From contig JAFZPJ010000048.1 in the NCBI GenBank assembly GCA_017550385.1, forward strand, positions 62,001 through 126,000: 64,000 nt of DNA, written 5' to 3'. Position 1 is the stretch's first letter. Each line of letters starts with the position of its first letter. This document shows positions 34,093 to 44,587 of the stretch, piece by piece. Made by a program: the position numbers and the translations under genes. The notes beneath the pieces are model-generated. The model ran no database searches. It was not told the origin of the DNA and saw only the letters and a program-made list of their open reading frames with translations. Source of the DNA: Clostridiales bacterium. GTDB lineage: Bacteria; Bacillota; Clostridia; Saccharofermentanales; Saccharofermentanaceae.

Positions 34093-36747
34093 TTATTTCT
34101 TAAGCATCGCAATTCTTGATACGATGTTATTATACATTTCTTCGTAGTTCTTCTGCTTATCTTTCTCAGCGTTGACTACCTTCTCGGGAGCCCTTGAGAC
34201 AAAATCCTGATTAGCAAGCTTAGCCTTTACTCTGTCGATCTCACCTGACAGACGTTCCTTCTCCTTATCGAGACGTTCGAGCTCCTTGTCGATATCGATA
34301 AGATCTTCAAGAGGCAGATAGATCTCACCGCCCTTGAACATTGCAGCAACAGCAGAAGCAGGAATGCCTTCCTTATCCTTTTGAGTCTCAACGCCTTCAA
34401 CGGAAGCAAGACGTGCCAGGAATCCTTCACCGTCCTTGAACATCTCCGCAGTCTTATCTTCAGGAGTAACTACGATGATGTGGGCCTTTCTTGAAGGAGC
34501 AACATCCATTTCCTTACGGACTGCTCTGATACCTCTGATGGCATCCATAAGAGTCTCCATCATCTCTGCTTCCTCAGCATATGAAGGGATGTCATCAGCG
34601 CAAGGCCAGTCAGATATCATGATGGACTCAGCCTTTCCGCCGATCTCAAGGTTCTGATAGACTTCTTCTGTAACGAACGGCATGAAAGGATGCAGGAGCT
34701 GCATGGATACTCCGAGAACATAGTTGAGCAGGTACTGTGCTTCAAGTCTTGTCTCGCACTCTTTATCAAAGAGTCTGCTCTTGGAAGTCTCGATGTACCA
34801 GTCACAGAAGTTATCCCAGATGAAGTCTACTATCTTGGAGAGAGCAACACCAAAGTCATAGTTATCTATATTCTGCGTAGCCTCAGCCGTTACATCATGA
34901 AGCTTTGTAAGTATCCATTTGTCTTCTACTGTGAACTTATCAGAATCGACAGCGGAGAAGTCAACGTCATCTTCCAGGTTCATTATGACGAATCTCATTG
35001 CATTCCATATCTTATTGGACAAGTTCCTGCCCATCGTGATCTTATCTTCCTGGAATCTCTGGTCATTACCGGGAGCATTGCCCGTGACGAGAGCAAATCT
35101 CAGAGAGTCAGCACCGGATTCGTCTATGATCTCGAGCGGATCGATACCGTTGCCGAGAGACTTGGACATCTTTCTACCCTGCGAGTCTCTTACAAGACCA
35201 TGAATAAGAACATCTCTGAAAGGTTCTTCATCCATGTGAGCCATGCCTGCAACGATCATTCTGGATACCCAGAAAGTAATGATGTCATATCCTGTTACAA
35301 GTGTATCAGTAGGATAGAAACGCTTGAGATCTTCAGTATCTTCAGGCCAGCCGAGTGTTGAGAAAGGCCAGAGAGCAGATGAGAACCATGTATCGAGTGT
35401 ATCAGGATCCTGACGCATCGGCTTGCCGCACTTAGGGCAAACTGCTGTCTCATCCTTGGTAACTACGATCTCGCCGCAGTCATCACAATAGAAAGCCGGG
35501 ATCCTGTGTCCCCACCAAAGCTGTCTGGAGATACACCAGTCACGGATATCCTCCATCCAATTGAAGTAGTTCTTGCTGAATCTCTCAGGAACGAATCTGA
35601 TCCTTCCATCTCTAACAGCTTCGATTGCAGGCTTAGCAAGCTCTTCCATCTTAACGAACCACTGAAGGGATACGCGGGGCTCGATAGTAGTGCCACAGCG
35701 GTAGCAAGTACCGACGTTGTGGTTGTAATCCTCTGTCTTGATGAGGAATCCGCCCTCTTCGAGGTCCTTGATGATAGCTTCTCTTGCCTCGTACCTGTCC
35801 ATACCGGCATACTTCGGATAATCATCAGTGATCTTGGCATCCTCAGTAAGAACAGTGATGACTTCAAGACCGTGACGCTGTCCGACTTCGAAGTCATTAG
35901 GGTCATGAGCAGGTGTGATCTTAACAACACCCGTACCGAATTCGATATCGACATAATCATCAGCAACAACAGGGATCTTCCTACCAACGAGAGGCAGGAT
36001 GAGCATCTTGCCGATGATATCCTTATATCTCTCATCCTTGGGGTTAACAGCAACCGCTGTATCTCCTAAGAGAGTCTCAGGTCTTGTTGTGGCAAGCTCG
36101 ACATAACCGCTTCCATCCTCAAGAGGATAACGCAGATGCCAGAAATGACCTGCCTGATCCTCATACTCAACCTCTGCATTGGAGATCGATGTAAGGCAAT
36201 GCGGGCACCAGTTGATAATGCGCTCGCCTCTGTAGATCAGACCCTGGTTATAATACTTAACGAAAACTTCCTTAACGGCTTCAGAGCAGCCTTCATCCAT
36301 GGTAAAGCGTTCTCTTGACCAGTCACATGAAGAACCCATCTTCTTGAGCTGCTCAACGATCCTGCCGCCGTACTGTGCCTTCCAGTCCCAAGCTCTCTCC
36401 AGGAACTTCTCACGTCCGAGATCTTCCTTGAAGATTCCTTCTTTACGCATCTGCTCAACGATCCTTGCCTCTGTGGCGATAGAAGCATGGTCAGTTCCCG
36501 GGACCCAAAGTGCAGAGTAGCCGGACATTCTCTTGAATCGTGTAAGAATGTCCTGAAGTGTGTTATCAAGAGCGTGACCCATATGGAGTTGGCCCGTGAT
36601 ATTCGGCGGGGGCATTACAATTGAGAAAGGTGTCTTTGTCTCATCGTCTGAAGGCTTGAAATATCCTTTATCAAGCCATCCGTTATACAATCTCGGTTCG
36701 GCCTCATTGGGATTAAAGGTCTTGGAGATGTTGTCAATTCTTGCCAT
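34093..36747 (-). CDS. valS: Valyl-tRNA synthetase
   Basis: Charges tRNA-Val and edits mischarged threonine. The 884-residue protein carries the HIGH variant in PPPNITGQLHMGHALDNTL, GTDHASIATEARI, the editing domain, and RKMSKSLGNGIDP. It also has the anticodon-binding domain and a C-terminal coiled coil (about 815-880, LERLDKEKERLSGEIDRVKAKL) that binds the tRNA elbow, as expected for ValS. The gene lies 25 bases after the ROK kinase, and no T-box leader fits in that gap. Confidence 0.97.
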   Translation of the reverse strand: MARIDNISKTFNPNEAEPRLYNGWLDKGYFKPSDDETKTPFSIVMPPPNITGQLHMGHALDNTLQDILTRFKRMSGYSALWVPGTDHASIATEARIVEQMRKEGIFKEDLGREKFLERAWDWKAQYGGRIVEQLKKMGSSCDWSRERFTMDEGCSEAVKEVFVKYYNQGLIYRGERIINWCPHCLTSISNAEVEYEDQAGHFWHLRYPLEDGSGYVELATTRPETLLGDTAVAVNPKDERYKDIIGKMLILPLVGRKIPVVADDYVDIEFGTGVVKITPAHDPNDFEVGQRHGLEVITVLTEDAKITDDYPKYAGMDRYEAREAIIKDLEEGGFLIKTEDYNHNVGTCYRCGTTIEPRVSLQWFVKMEELAKPAIEAVRDGRIRFVPERFSKNYFNWMEDIRDWCISRQLWWGHRIPAFYCDDCGEIVVTKDETAVCPKCGKPMRQDPDTLDTWFSSALWPFSTLGWPEDTEDLKRFYPTDTLVTGYDIITFWVSRMIVAGMAHMDEEPFRDVLIHGLVRDSQGRKMSKSLGNGIDPLEIIDESGADSLRFALVTGNAPGNDQRFQEDKITMGRNLSNKIWNAMRFVIMNLEDDVDFSAVDSDKFTVEDKWILTKLHDVTAEATQNIDNYDFGVALSKIVDFIWDNFCDWYIETSKSRLFDKECETRLEAQYLLNYVLGVSMQLLHPFMPFVTEEVYQNLEIGGKAESIMISDWPCADDIPSYAEEAEMMETLMDAIRGIRAVRKEMDVAPSRKAHIIVVTPEDKTAEMFKDGEGFLARLASVEGVETQKDKEGIPASAVAAMFKGGEIYLPLEDLIDIDKELERLDKEKERLSGEIDRVKAKLANQDFVSRAPEKVVNAEKDKQKNYEEMYNNIVSRIAMLKK

Positions 36748-36772
36748 GTTAAGGGTTGTCCTTCTTTCGTTC

Positions 36773-37729
36773 TTACTTCTTTATCATCGAGAGGGCACCG
36801 TAGAGTATGGAATCATCTCCCAGTGCAGCCTTCTTGAATTCAACTGTCTCTCTAATAGAGGGCATGCAATACCTGTCTACTTCAGATGTGATCTTCTCAA
36901 GAAAGATATCACCAACGGCTTCGATCACTCCGCCGCCATAAACAACGATGTCAGGACTGAAAGTGTTCACAAGATTGCCTGTAGCTATCGCAAGATAATG
37001 GCATGCTCTGTCTACTGCTTCTGTTGCAACGGGATCTCCGCTCTCAAGAGCCTTCTTGAGAGCCTTGGACTTGAATACTCCGCCCTGGACGGCTTCAGCC
37101 ATCACGCTCTCTCTGCCTCTTGATACCTGCTGTCTGATATATGCGCTCATACCCTGTTTGCTTGAGAATGCTTCAAGGCATCCGCGCTGACCGCAATTGC
37201 AAAGAGGTCCTTCAGGATCAAGTATCATATGTCCGTACTCAGCAGCCTTGAACTGGTTGCCTGTAAAGAGCTTGCCGTCGAGGATAAGACCTCCGCCCAT
37301 ACCGGTACCGACAAAAAGACCGACTACATTCTTATAGCCCTTTGCAGCGCCGAACTTATACTCGCCGAGAACACCGACGTTAACGTCATTACCGATATAA
37401 AACTTAGCACCGAACTTATCTTCGATCGGCTTCCTGATATCATAATCTCTCCAAGGGAGATTTGGCGAGAAAAGAACAACGCCGGTATCCTGGTTGATAA
37501 CACCGGGAGCACCTGCAGCTATTGCGTTGATCTGAGACTTTTTAATGCCTGATTCGGCAATAAGCTCTTCAACCACGCTGATGATGACTTCCTCAACATT
37601 CTGAGACGAATCACCGCCTGCCTTTGTCTTCTTTTTAAGTCTGTATACGATCTCACGCTTACTGTTGAAGATTACACCAAGGATCTTAGTTCCGCCGATA
37701 TCGAGACAGATGTTATAAGACTCAGCCAT
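36773..37729 (-). CDS. ROK-family sugar kinase (glucokinase-like)
   Basis: A 318-residue kinase of the ROK family. The phosphate-binding start is ICLDIGGTKILGVIF, followed by the catalytic Asp in YIGNDVNVGVLGEYKFGA, the glycine loop FVGTGMGGGLILDG, and a zinc site CNCGQRGCLEAFSS. Glucokinase activity is the commonest in Firmicutes members of this size, but other hexoses or N-acetyl sugars are possible. There is no helix-turn-helix, so it is an enzyme, not a ROK repressor. It is placed between clpX and valS without other sugar genes. Confidence 0.88.
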   Translation of the reverse strand: MAESYNICLDIGGTKILGVIFNSKREIVYRLKKKTKAGGDSSQNVEEVIISVVEELIAESGIKKSQINAIAAGAPGVINQDTGVVLFSPNLPWRDYDIRKPIEDKFGAKFYIGNDVNVGVLGEYKFGAAKGYKNVVGLFVGTGMGGGLILDGKLFTGNQFKAAEYGHMILDPEGPLCNCGQRGCLEAFSSKQGMSAYIRQQVSRGRESVMAEAVQGGVFKSKALKKALESGDPVATEAVDRACHYLAIATGNLVNTFSPDIVVYGGGVIEAVGDIFLEKITSEVDRYCMPSIRETVEFKKAALGDDSILYGALSMIKK

Positions 37730-37769
37730 TGCTATTCCTCCTTCTTGATCAGATGTTGCCTTCTAATTA

Positions 37770-39119
37770 TCAGCCTGCCGTAGCACCGAGATTGGGATTG
37801 AACTCAGAAGAAGCCTGTTCATCAGAGCTGTTCTCTGACGCGCCCTTCTTATAAATGATAACAGGCTGCTTGCCTTCAGTAATACATTCCTTCTTGATGA
37901 TGCATTCCTTAACATCCTTCTCCGAAGGAACATCGAACATAACGTTGCGCATCGTCTCTTCGATGATCGCACGAAGACCTCTTGCACCCGTGTTCTGCTC
38001 GATAGCTTTCTCCGCAATGGCCTTTACAGCCTCGTCTTCGAAAGTAAGCTCGACATCATCCATCTTGAGCATCTTCTTATACTGCTTGATGATGGCATTC
38101 TTAGGTTCTGTAAGGACTCTGACGAGAGCTTCGGCGTCGAGCTTATCAAGAGCTACAGTAACCGGAACTCTTCCGATGAATTCAGGGATCATACCGAACT
38201 TCATGAGGTCATCCGGCTTCACATCGTGATAGTATTTGCCGCTGTAGATCTCCTTCTTGGGAGCAACATCTGCTCCGAAGCCGAACTGCTTCTTATCGAT
38301 CCTGCTGGCAATGATATCATCCAATCCGTCGAAAGCACCGCCGCAGATAAACAGGATATTGGTAGTATCTATCTTGATGCATTCCTCATTAGGATGCTTT
38401 CTTCCGCCCTTGGGAGGAACATTTGCTACCGTACTCTCAAGGATCTTGAGCAACGCCTGCTGAACACCCTCGCCGCTGACGTCTCTTGTGATAGATACAT
38501 TTTCAGTCTTCTTGGCGATCTTATCGATCTCATCGATATATACGATACCGAGCTGAGCACGCTCAACATCGTAATCAGCAGCAATGATCAGCTTGAGAAG
38601 GATATTCTCAACGTCCTCGCCGACATAACCCGCCTGAGTGAGGCTCGTAGCATCAGCAACTGTAAATGGAACATTGAGCGTTCTTGCAAGTGTCTGTGCA
38701 AGCAATGTCTTACCTGAACCCGTAGGACCGAGGAGAAGGATATTACTCTTCTGGATCTCGGTATCATCAGCAGGAACATCCGAGAAGACTCTCTTGTAGT
38801 GATTATAGACAGCAACGGAAAGAGCGATCTTTGCTTCGTTCTGACCGATTACATACTGATCGAGTGTCTCCTTGATCTGATGAGGTGTAACAAGCTTCTT
38901 GGGCTTGATGGTTCTCATCTTACGCTTCTTGCTGACCTTCTCCTCTTCTGCAACAATACCGTAAGCCGTACGGATGCAGTCGATACAGATGTAGCAATTA
39001 ACGCCCGAGAAAAGTCTCGGAACTTCATACTCGGACTTACCGCAGAAAGAGCAGCTTAAGATCTCTCTTGAATCTCCGCCGCCGTAATTGCCGTTCTTCG
39101 AATTAGACATCTTTCCCAT
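37770..39119 (-). CDS. clpX: ATP-dependent Clp protease ATP-binding subunit ClpX
   Basis: Hexameric AAA+ unfoldase feeding ClpP. The zinc-binding domain reads [17 protein letters not shown] with a second CYICIDC pair. The AAA+ core has [42 protein letters not shown] and the [11 protein letters not shown] sensor 2. From ATG 39119 it is 449 residues; ATG 39110 is equally plausible, and a TTG further upstream lacks support. The acidic C-terminal tail is normal. clpP is not in the window. Confidence 0.95.
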   Translation of the reverse strand: MGKMSNSKNGNYGGGDSREILSCSFCGKSEYEVPRLFSGVNCYICIDCIRTAYGIVAEEEKVSKKRKMRTIKPKKLVTPHQIKETLDQYVIGQNEAKIALSVAVYNHYKRVFSDVPADDTEIQKSNILLLGPTGSGKTLLAQTLARTLNVPFTVADATSLTQAGYVGEDVENILLKLIIAADYDVERAQLGIVYIDEIDKIAKKTENVSITRDVSGEGVQQALLKILESTVANVPPKGGRKHPNEECIKIDTTNILFICGGAFDGLDDIIASRIDKKQFGFGADVAPKKEIYSGKYYHDVKPDDLMKFGMIPEFIGRVPVTVALDKLDAEALVRVLTEPKNAIIKQYKKMLKMDDVELTFEDEAVKAIAEKAIEQNTGARGLRAIIEETMRNVMFDVPSEKDVKECIIKKECITEGKQPVIIYKKGASENSSDEQASSEFNPNLGATAG

Positions 39120-39180
39120 CCTATCCTTAGATTTAAGAATTGATCCGCACAAACGCAGACACTATATTTTAGCATTAAAA

Positions 39181-39216
39181 CGCGCAAATCTAATATATAT
39201 TATTATAAAGGGATTA
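39181..39216 (-). promoter_or_regulatory. AT-rich clpX promoter region
   Basis: The 110-base gap between dtd and clpX holds TTGTAA followed by TATATT on the minus strand with a 16-base spacer. Other overlapping -10-like sequences are present, so only the region, not the exact elements, is supported. Confidence 0.3.
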
Positions 39217-39229
39217 CAAGTGGATGAAA

Positions 39230-39682
39230 TTAAAAAGATAATTCATCCGAATCAAGGATGACCGTGAACGGCCCGTCATTTACGAGAGAGACCTTCATAT
39301 CGGCTCCGAAGACGCCCGTCCCGACCTTTCCGTTCCTCTTGCGGCATTCCTCTACAATATAACCATATAGCTTCTCTGCCATGCCAGGCTTGCCTGCACG
39401 GGAGAATCCGGGTCTGTTGCCGGACTTTACGTCAGCATACAATGTAAATTGAGATACGAGCAGAAGGCCTCCATCTACCTGGTCCAGATTGAGATTGGTC
39501 TTTCCGTTCTCATCATCGAAGACTCTGAGCTTGAACATCTTATCAATCATCTTGGATGCTATCTCTTCTGTATCAGTTTGAGCAATGCCGATAAGCACAA
39601 CAAAGCCGCGGCCGACAGAGCCTGTTACTTCTCCGTCTATACTGACACTTCCCTCGGTTACATTCTGGATCACGAATCTCAA
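39230..39682 (-). CDS. dtd: D-aminoacyl-tRNA deacylase
   Basis: Hydrolyses D-amino acids from mischarged tRNA. The 150-residue protein has the DTD motifs LLVSQFTLYADVKSGNRP (SQFTL) and the cis-Pro region VSLVNDGPFTV, where most family members read NDGPVT. The N-terminal strand MRFVIQNVTEGSVSIDG is typical. It starts 3 bases after rarA ends and so is part of the glyA-rarA-dtd unit. Confidence 0.95.
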   Translation of the reverse strand: MRFVIQNVTEGSVSIDGEVTGSVGRGFVVLIGIAQTDTEEIASKMIDKMFKLRVFDDENGKTNLNLDQVDGGLLLVSQFTLYADVKSGNRPGFSRAGKPGMAEKLYGYIVEECRKRNGKVGTGVFGADMKVSLVNDGPFTVILDSDELSF

Positions 39683-39685
39683 GGG

Positions 39686-40999
39686 TCATTCCTCCTGTTC
39701 AGTCATCTTGCGCACAAATTCGAGGTACTCTGAGATGCGCTTCTCGTAACCGATGTCAGTCGGGGCATAGTATTTGCGTCCAATCGTTTTGTCTGTCATA
39801 TATTGCTGCTTAGTAATGTGTCCCGGGAAGTCATGCGGATACTTGTACCCGACACTGTATCCCAAGTCTTCCATACCGCTGGCCGGTGCGTTACGAAGAT
39901 GCATCGGGACAACTCCGGTGTCCGTATTCTCAACATCGGACAACGCCTTATCTATAGCAAGATATGCAGCATTTGATTTGGGTGAAGTTGCAACGGTTAT
40001 GCATGCCTCAGCAAGCGGTATCCTCGCTTCAGGCATGCCTACTGCCCTAGCACAATCATACGCGGAGACTGCTATGAGAAGAGCATTGGGATTAGCAAGA
40101 CCAACGTCTTCAGCAGCACATATCATGATCCTTCTCGCCAGGAATTCTATGTCTTCTCCTGCCTTGAGAGCACGTGCCAAATAGAGTATCGCAGCATCAG
40201 GATCAGAGCCGCGCATGGACTTTATCATGGCACTGATATTGTCATAATGATATTCTCCGTCCTTATCGAAAAGCACAGTCCTGTTCTGCATGCACTCCTT
40301 CATGACATCGTCGTCAATAAATACGGTGCCGTCAGCCCCGGGAGGAGTTGTGACACAAGCGAGTTCGAGTGCCGTAAGAGCTGCTCGGGCATCGCCGTTG
40401 CATGTCTCGGCTATTTTCGCGAGAACAGCATCGTCGCACTTTATGTCCATGTCGCCATAGCCGCGTTCCTTGTTATCAAGAGCATTACGCAGGATCTTAA
40501 CGATATCGGGAGTCTCCAACGGTTTGAGCTGCAGAACGGTGGAACGGGATACCAGAGCTTTGTTAACCTCAAAATACGGATTCTCGGTCGTAGCTCCGAT
40601 CAAAACAACGGTGCCGTCTTCTACAAAAGGCAGGAGCGCATCCTGCTGAAGCTTATTGAAACGATGGATCTCATCAATGAAGAGTACTGTTTTCCTGCCT
40701 TCTGATATTATCGGATTCTGAGCATCTTCCGTTACGCGTTTGATGTCCGCAACGCCCGAAGTAACGGCGTTGAGCTTAACAAACCTGGAAGATGTGGTAT
40801 TGGCGATGACGCGTGCAAGAGCCGTCTTGCCTACTCCGGGCGGACCAAAAAGAATGATTGAGGACAGACGGTCTGCCTCAATCATTCTTCTAAGCATTTT
40901 TCCTTCGCCCAGGATATGTTCCTGCCCTGCATATTCATCCAGGGTCTGAGGGGACATCCTGTAAGCCAACGGCTCGTTTTTGTCTTCGCCTATAGACAA
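39686..40999 (-). CDS. rarA: Replication-associated recombination protein A (MgsA/RarA)
   Basis: AAA+ ATPase related to clamp loaders, acting at stalled forks. The 437-residue protein has ILFGPPGVGKTALARVI (Walker A), TVLFIDEIHRFNKLQQD (Walker B), VLIGATTENPYFEVN, and the C-terminal tetramerisation region with GSDPDAAILYLARALKAGED and GLANPNAL. The start is TTG at 40997-40999, supported by AAGGAG at good spacing; no closer ATG precedes the conserved YRMSPQTLDEY. It follows glyA by 9 bases. Confidence 0.96.
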   Translation of the reverse strand: MSIGEDKNEPLAYRMSPQTLDEYAGQEHILGEGKMLRRMIEADRLSSIILFGPPGVGKTALARVIANTTSSRFVKLNAVTSGVADIKRVTEDAQNPIISEGRKTVLFIDEIHRFNKLQQDALLPFVEDGTVVLIGATTENPYFEVNKALVSRSTVLQLKPLETPDIVKILRNALDNKERGYGDMDIKCDDAVLAKIAETCNGDARAALTALELACVTTPPGADGTVFIDDDVMKECMQNRTVLFDKDGEYHYDNISAMIKSMRGSDPDAAILYLARALKAGEDIEFLARRIMICAAEDVGLANPNALLIAVSAYDCARAVGMPEARIPLAEACITVATSPKSNAAYLAIDKALSDVENTDTGVVPMHLRNAPASGMEDLGYSVGYKYPHDFPGHITKQQYMTDKTIGRKYYAPTDIGYEKRISEYLEFVRKMTEQEE

Positions 41000-41008
41000 G
41001 ATAACTCC

Positions 41009-42250
41009 TTACTTGATATCAGGATAGATAGGATACTTATCTGTGAGTGACTTAACTCTTGCGATAACGTCTGCCTTCTTATTCTCATAATCGAAGATGC
41101 AGTCTGCGATGCAATCAGCAACGATCTTGCAGTCTTCTTCCTTGAAGCCTCTTGCTGTTACGGCAGGTGTACCGATACGTACGCCGGATGTAACCATAGG
41201 CTTCTCGGGATCGAACGGGATAGTGTTTTTATTAGCTGTGATGTTGCAGTCATCAAGTCTCTCCTGGAGATCCTTACCTGTAACACCTGTACCTCTGAGG
41301 TCGATCAGCATGAGGTGGTTATCAGTACCGCCGGAAACAAGGTTTACGCCTCTGCTTAAGAGAACTTCGCTCATAGCCTGGGCATTAGCGATGATCTGAG
41401 CAGCATACTGTCTGAACTCAGGAGACAGAGCTTCCTTGAATGCAACAGCCTTAGCAGCGATGATGTGCATGAGAGGGCCGCCCTGCTGTCCGGGGAACAC
41501 TGCGGAGTTGATCTTCTTTGCATATTCCTCTTTGCACATGATGATACCGCCGCGGGGTCCGCGGAGAGTCTTATGTGTAGTTGTAGTAACGAAGTCTGCA
41601 TAAGGAACCGGATTCGGATGAAGTCCTGCAGCAACAAGGCCTGCGATGTGAGCCATATCTACGAAGAGATAAGCTCCAACTTCATCAGCGATCTCTCTGA
41701 ACTTCTTGAAATCGATGATCCTCGGATATGCGGAAGCACCTGCAACGATTACCTTAGGCTTAACTTCGAGAGCCTTCTGGCGGATCGTCTCATAGTTAAG
41801 AGTCTGAGTCTCAGGGTCTACCTGATAGAACTCGGACTGATATGTTCTTCCGGATACATTGAGCTTCATACCATGTGTAAGGTGTCCGCCGTGAGAGAGA
41901 TCAAGACCGAGGATCTTATCGCCGGGCTCGAGGATAGCATAATAAACTGCTGTATTTGCCTGAGCTCCTGAATGAGGCTGAACGTTAACGTGCTCTGCAC
42001 CAAAAAGCTGCTTAGCTCTGTCGATAGCGAGCTGTTCAACGATGTCAACATACTCGCATCCGCCGTAATAACGCTTTCCCGGATAACCTTCGGCATACTT
42101 ATTCGTGAGCGGTGAACCAGCTGCTTCAAGAACTGCCTCAGATACGGTATTCTCGGATGCAATCAGCTCGATCTTGTCGCGCTGACGGCCGATCTCCTGC
42201 ATTATTGCGGAATAGACTTCAGAGTCCTCAGCCTTAATATGTTCGTACAT
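41009..42250 (-). CDS. glyA: Serine hydroxymethyltransferase
   Basis: PLP enzyme interconverting serine and glycine with transfer of a one-carbon unit to tetrahydrofolate. The 413-residue protein shows [47 protein letters not shown] and the PLP-lysine motif [14 protein letters not shown]. It is a source of the methylene-tetrahydrofolate used by ThyA. A strong TTTACT/TATAAT promoter lies in the 83-base gap upstream, and AGGAGG precedes the ATG. Confidence 0.97.
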   Translation of the reverse strand: MYEHIKAEDSEVYSAIMQEIGRQRDKIELIASENTVSEAVLEAAGSPLTNKYAEGYPGKRYYGGCEYVDIVEQLAIDRAKQLFGAEHVNVQPHSGAQANTAVYYAILEPGDKILGLDLSHGGHLTHGMKLNVSGRTYQSEFYQVDPETQTLNYETIRQKALEVKPKVIVAGASAYPRIIDFKKFREIADEVGAYLFVDMAHIAGLVAAGLHPNPVPYADFVTTTTHKTLRGPRGGIIMCKEEYAKKINSAVFPGQQGGPLMHIIAAKAVAFKEALSPEFRQYAAQIIANAQAMSEVLLSRGVNLVSGGTDNHLMLIDLRGTGVTGKDLQERLDDCNITANKNTIPFDPEKPMVTSGVRIGTPAVTARGFKEEDCKIVADCIADCIFDYENKKADVIARVKSLTDKYPIYPDIK

Positions 42251-42292
42251 GGAAATATATCCTCCTTACAAAGGTACTGATTAGCTTGAAGT

Positions 42293-42321
42293 ATTATATA
42301 TAAGTTCGTGGGATTAGTAAA
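42293..42321 (-). promoter_or_regulatory. Predicted sigma-A promoter of glyA-rarA-dtd
   Basis: Minus-strand TTTACT (42316-42321), 17-base spacer, perfect TATAAT (42293-42298). It sits in the gap after the AIR-synthase-like gene, about 45 bases from the glyA ATG. Confidence 0.7.
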
Positions 42322-42333
42322 CCGAAAATAAGA

Positions 42334-43362
42334 TCAACTTATCTTGTATATCTCATCGGCTCCCGGAGGCGGAAGTTCATGCTCAAAGCCGTTAAAATCA
42401 ATATATTTGACAGCCTTATCATCAGTGAACTTTCCTATCACCGTCGCCTTAACGCCTTCCTGCTCCAGCTTTGCCAGAACCCTGTCAGGTTCGGGCGTTG
42501 CTATCATTAGCGCTCCTGAAGAGATGAGCCTGAACGGATCGAGGTCAAGGCACTCGCATATTGCTTTTGAAGCTTCGGAGAAAGGAACGAGATTCATATC
42601 AACGGTCACTCCGCACTTGGAGAAGTCCGCCATCTCAAAAGCCGCGCCGAAGACACCGCCCTCGGTAACATCGTGCATCAGGTCAGCAGCGCTGAGCGGG
42701 AATCCGTCTTCTCTGACCTTAGCTGTCCCGGAGACTATGCTTCCGCATATACTGCCTTCTTTTACGACAGATATCATAGCGTCATAAGACAAAGCTTCAT
42801 TGATAAAAGTTTCACATACCTTGCCATCAAGAAGTGCCCTGTGTTCACTTGCAGCAATGAAGCTTCCTTCAATAGCTGCATTCTTGGTTATGATAAGGCT
42901 GTCTCCCGGCATAGCTTTGCCGAGGGGCACAGGAGTGCCTTTCTTAACGATTCCGAATGCAGTAGATATAACTATAAAACTGTTGACTGCATCAGACACT
43001 TCCGTATGACCGCCTACGATATCTACTCCGAGAGAAGAAGCCTCGCGGCTTGCCTGATCAACGATATCGCTAATATCCGACTCCGTTGCAGAAGGCGGAG
43101 CAATTATGACTATAAGTATGCCCGAAGGCTTGACTCCGCAAGCGGCTATGTCATTACAGGAAACATGGATAGCAAGCGTACCGGAAGCTTTACCGCCGGC
43201 AGTGATAGGATCCGAAGAAGTAACCATAAGGTCTTCCCCTACCCTGACCCATGCACAGTCGGCACCTATTCCGGCACCCGAGAGGGTTGTCATAGACAGA
43301 GCCGGAAGCCTTGATAATACAAGGGATTCGAGCTGTTCATCTGTAAGCTTGCCTATCTTCAT
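42334..43362 (-). CDS. AIR synthase-related protein (PurM/HypE/ThiL fold)
   Basis: A 342-residue member of the PurM-like ATP-binding superfamily. Seen are GAGIGADCAWVRVGEDLMV, SSDPITAGG, VSCNDIAACGVKPSGILI (the Asp-rich nucleotide/metal segment), VDIVGGHTEV, and the C-terminal domain with LMHDVTEGGVFGAAFEMA. GHTEV and DVTEGG are hallmarks shared by HypE and related proteins. The C-terminal Cys motif that HypE needs for cyanide-ligand synthesis is absent: it ends DEIYKIS. No hydrogenase genes are near. It stands 13 bases after thiI and after a cysteine desulfurase, so a role in sulfur, selenium or thiamine chemistry is conceivable but unproven. Confidence 0.82.
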   Translation of the reverse strand: MKIGKLTDEQLESLVLSRLPALSMTTLSGAGIGADCAWVRVGEDLMVTSSDPITAGGKASGTLAIHVSCNDIAACGVKPSGILIVIIAPPSATESDISDIVDQASREASSLGVDIVGGHTEVSDAVNSFIVISTAFGIVKKGTPVPLGKAMPGDSLIITKNAAIEGSFIAASEHRALLDGKVCETFINEALSYDAMISVVKEGSICGSIVSGTAKVREDGFPLSAADLMHDVTEGGVFGAAFEMADFSKCGVTVDMNLVPFSEASKAICECLDLDPFRLISSGALMIATPEPDRVLAKLEQEGVKATVIGKFTDDKAVKYIDFNGFEHELPPPGADEIYKIS

Positions 43363-43375
43363 ACTGTGAATTATA

Positions 43376-44575
43376 TCAGAAAGGATTGATCTCGATCTTC
43401 TCAGTTCCGAGAACGCCTTCTTTTACCATCTCAGCTATGTCGAGATTCTCTTCAGCCTTAACGACATCTTCGGGATGAGGATGTGTCTTCGGGTGCTTTG
43501 CAACGAAGATCGTGCAGCAGTCTTCAAACGGAAGGATCGACGTCTCGAAGGCTCCTATCTCACGCGATATATCACAAGTAGCCTGTTTATCCAGACCTAT
43601 GAGAGGCCTTAATATAGGCATCTTAACGACTTCGTTGGTAGCTGCGATCGCTTCAAGTGTCTGCGAAGCGACCTGTCCCAAGCTCTCACCTGTGATAAGA
43701 CACTTGCAGTTATTCTGCAGCGCTATCTGCTCGGCGATCTGGAGCATTACTCTTCTCATAGTGATTGTGAGCATATCCTGAGGCGAGTTCTTATACATGT
43801 CGAGCTGGATCTGCGTGAAATTAACGACATGAAGCGTCATACGGCCGGAATAACCGGAGACGATCTTCGCGAGGTCGATGACCTTCTGCTTTGCCTGGTC
43901 GCTTGTGTACGGATACGAATGGAAATATACAGCGTCGAGCGGCATTCCGCGTGAAGCCATCATGAAACCTGCAACGGGGCTGTCGATACCGCCTGAAAGA
44001 AGGAGCATTCCCCTGCCCGCGGTTCCGACGGGAAGACCTCTGTGGGCCATCATCTTGCCGCAGTATACGTAATTACTCTCCCTGATCTCGACGTTAACTA
44101 TGAAATCAGGTTTCTTGACCTTAACGGTAAGGCCTTCGAAGTTATCAAGGATGAACGCTCCGAGTTCTTCGCAGATAACCGGGGAATTCATCGGGAACGA
44201 TTTGTTTCCGCGCTTGCTCTCGACCTTGAAAGTCTTGTATTCCGGGTGATCTGCAAGAAGCTCGGTTACATATGCCTTTGTGTTCTCGCAGATGCTGTCG
44301 AAGTCACCGTCGAACTTCCTTGCAAGGCTCACGGAAACGATGCCGAAGACCTGTGTGATGGCTTTCATAATCTCTTGTGCAGACTGCAGATCAGCAAAAT
44401 ACGGATTATCTTCTTCGAGCGGTTCTATCCAGATCCTGCTCTGGCTCTGGAATATCTTCAGCTTGCCGAATCTCTTGAGCCTGTACTTGAGATTGCTCTT
44501 AAGCTGGATTTCGAATGAGCCCCTGTTAAGACCTTTGAGAGTTATCTCTCCCATTCTTGCAAGAATTACGTTCAT
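43376..44575 (-). CDS. thiI: tRNA 4-thiouridine synthase ThiI (short form)
   Basis: Thiolates uridine 8 of tRNA, and in some bacteria supplies sulfur for the thiamine thiazole. The 399-residue protein has an N-terminal ferredoxin-like/THUMP region (about 1-165; RMGEITLKGLNRGSFE, FKVESKRGNKSFPM). A PP-loop pyrophosphatase domain follows with LLLSGGIDSPVAGFMMASRG. It ends at about 400 residues and lacks the C-terminal rhodanese domain of E. coli ThiI. The short form normally takes sulfur directly from a dedicated cysteine desulfurase, and such a gene is immediately upstream. Confidence 0.95.
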   Translation of the reverse strand: MNVILARMGEITLKGLNRGSFEIQLKSNLKYRLKRFGKLKIFQSQSRIWIEPLEEDNPYFADLQSAQEIMKAITQVFGIVSVSLARKFDGDFDSICENTKAYVTELLADHPEYKTFKVESKRGNKSFPMNSPVICEELGAFILDNFEGLTVKVKKPDFIVNVEIRESNYVYCGKMMAHRGLPVGTAGRGMLLLSGGIDSPVAGFMMASRGMPLDAVYFHSYPYTSDQAKQKVIDLAKIVSGYSGRMTLHVVNFTQIQLDMYKNSPQDMLTITMRRVMLQIAEQIALQNNCKCLITGESLGQVASQTLEAIAATNEVVKMPILRPLIGLDKQATCDISREIGAFETSILPFEDCCTIFVAKHPKTHPHPEDVVKAEENLDIAEMVKEGVLGTEKIEINPF

Positions 44576-44587
44576 ATCTGTCTCCTG

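Noticed and set aside
42334..43362. SelD (selenophosphate synthase) or genuine HypE
   Set aside because: There is no N-terminal Cys/Sec-Gly-Lys segment as in SelD and no C-terminal catalytic Cys motif as in HypE; only the superfamily is supported.
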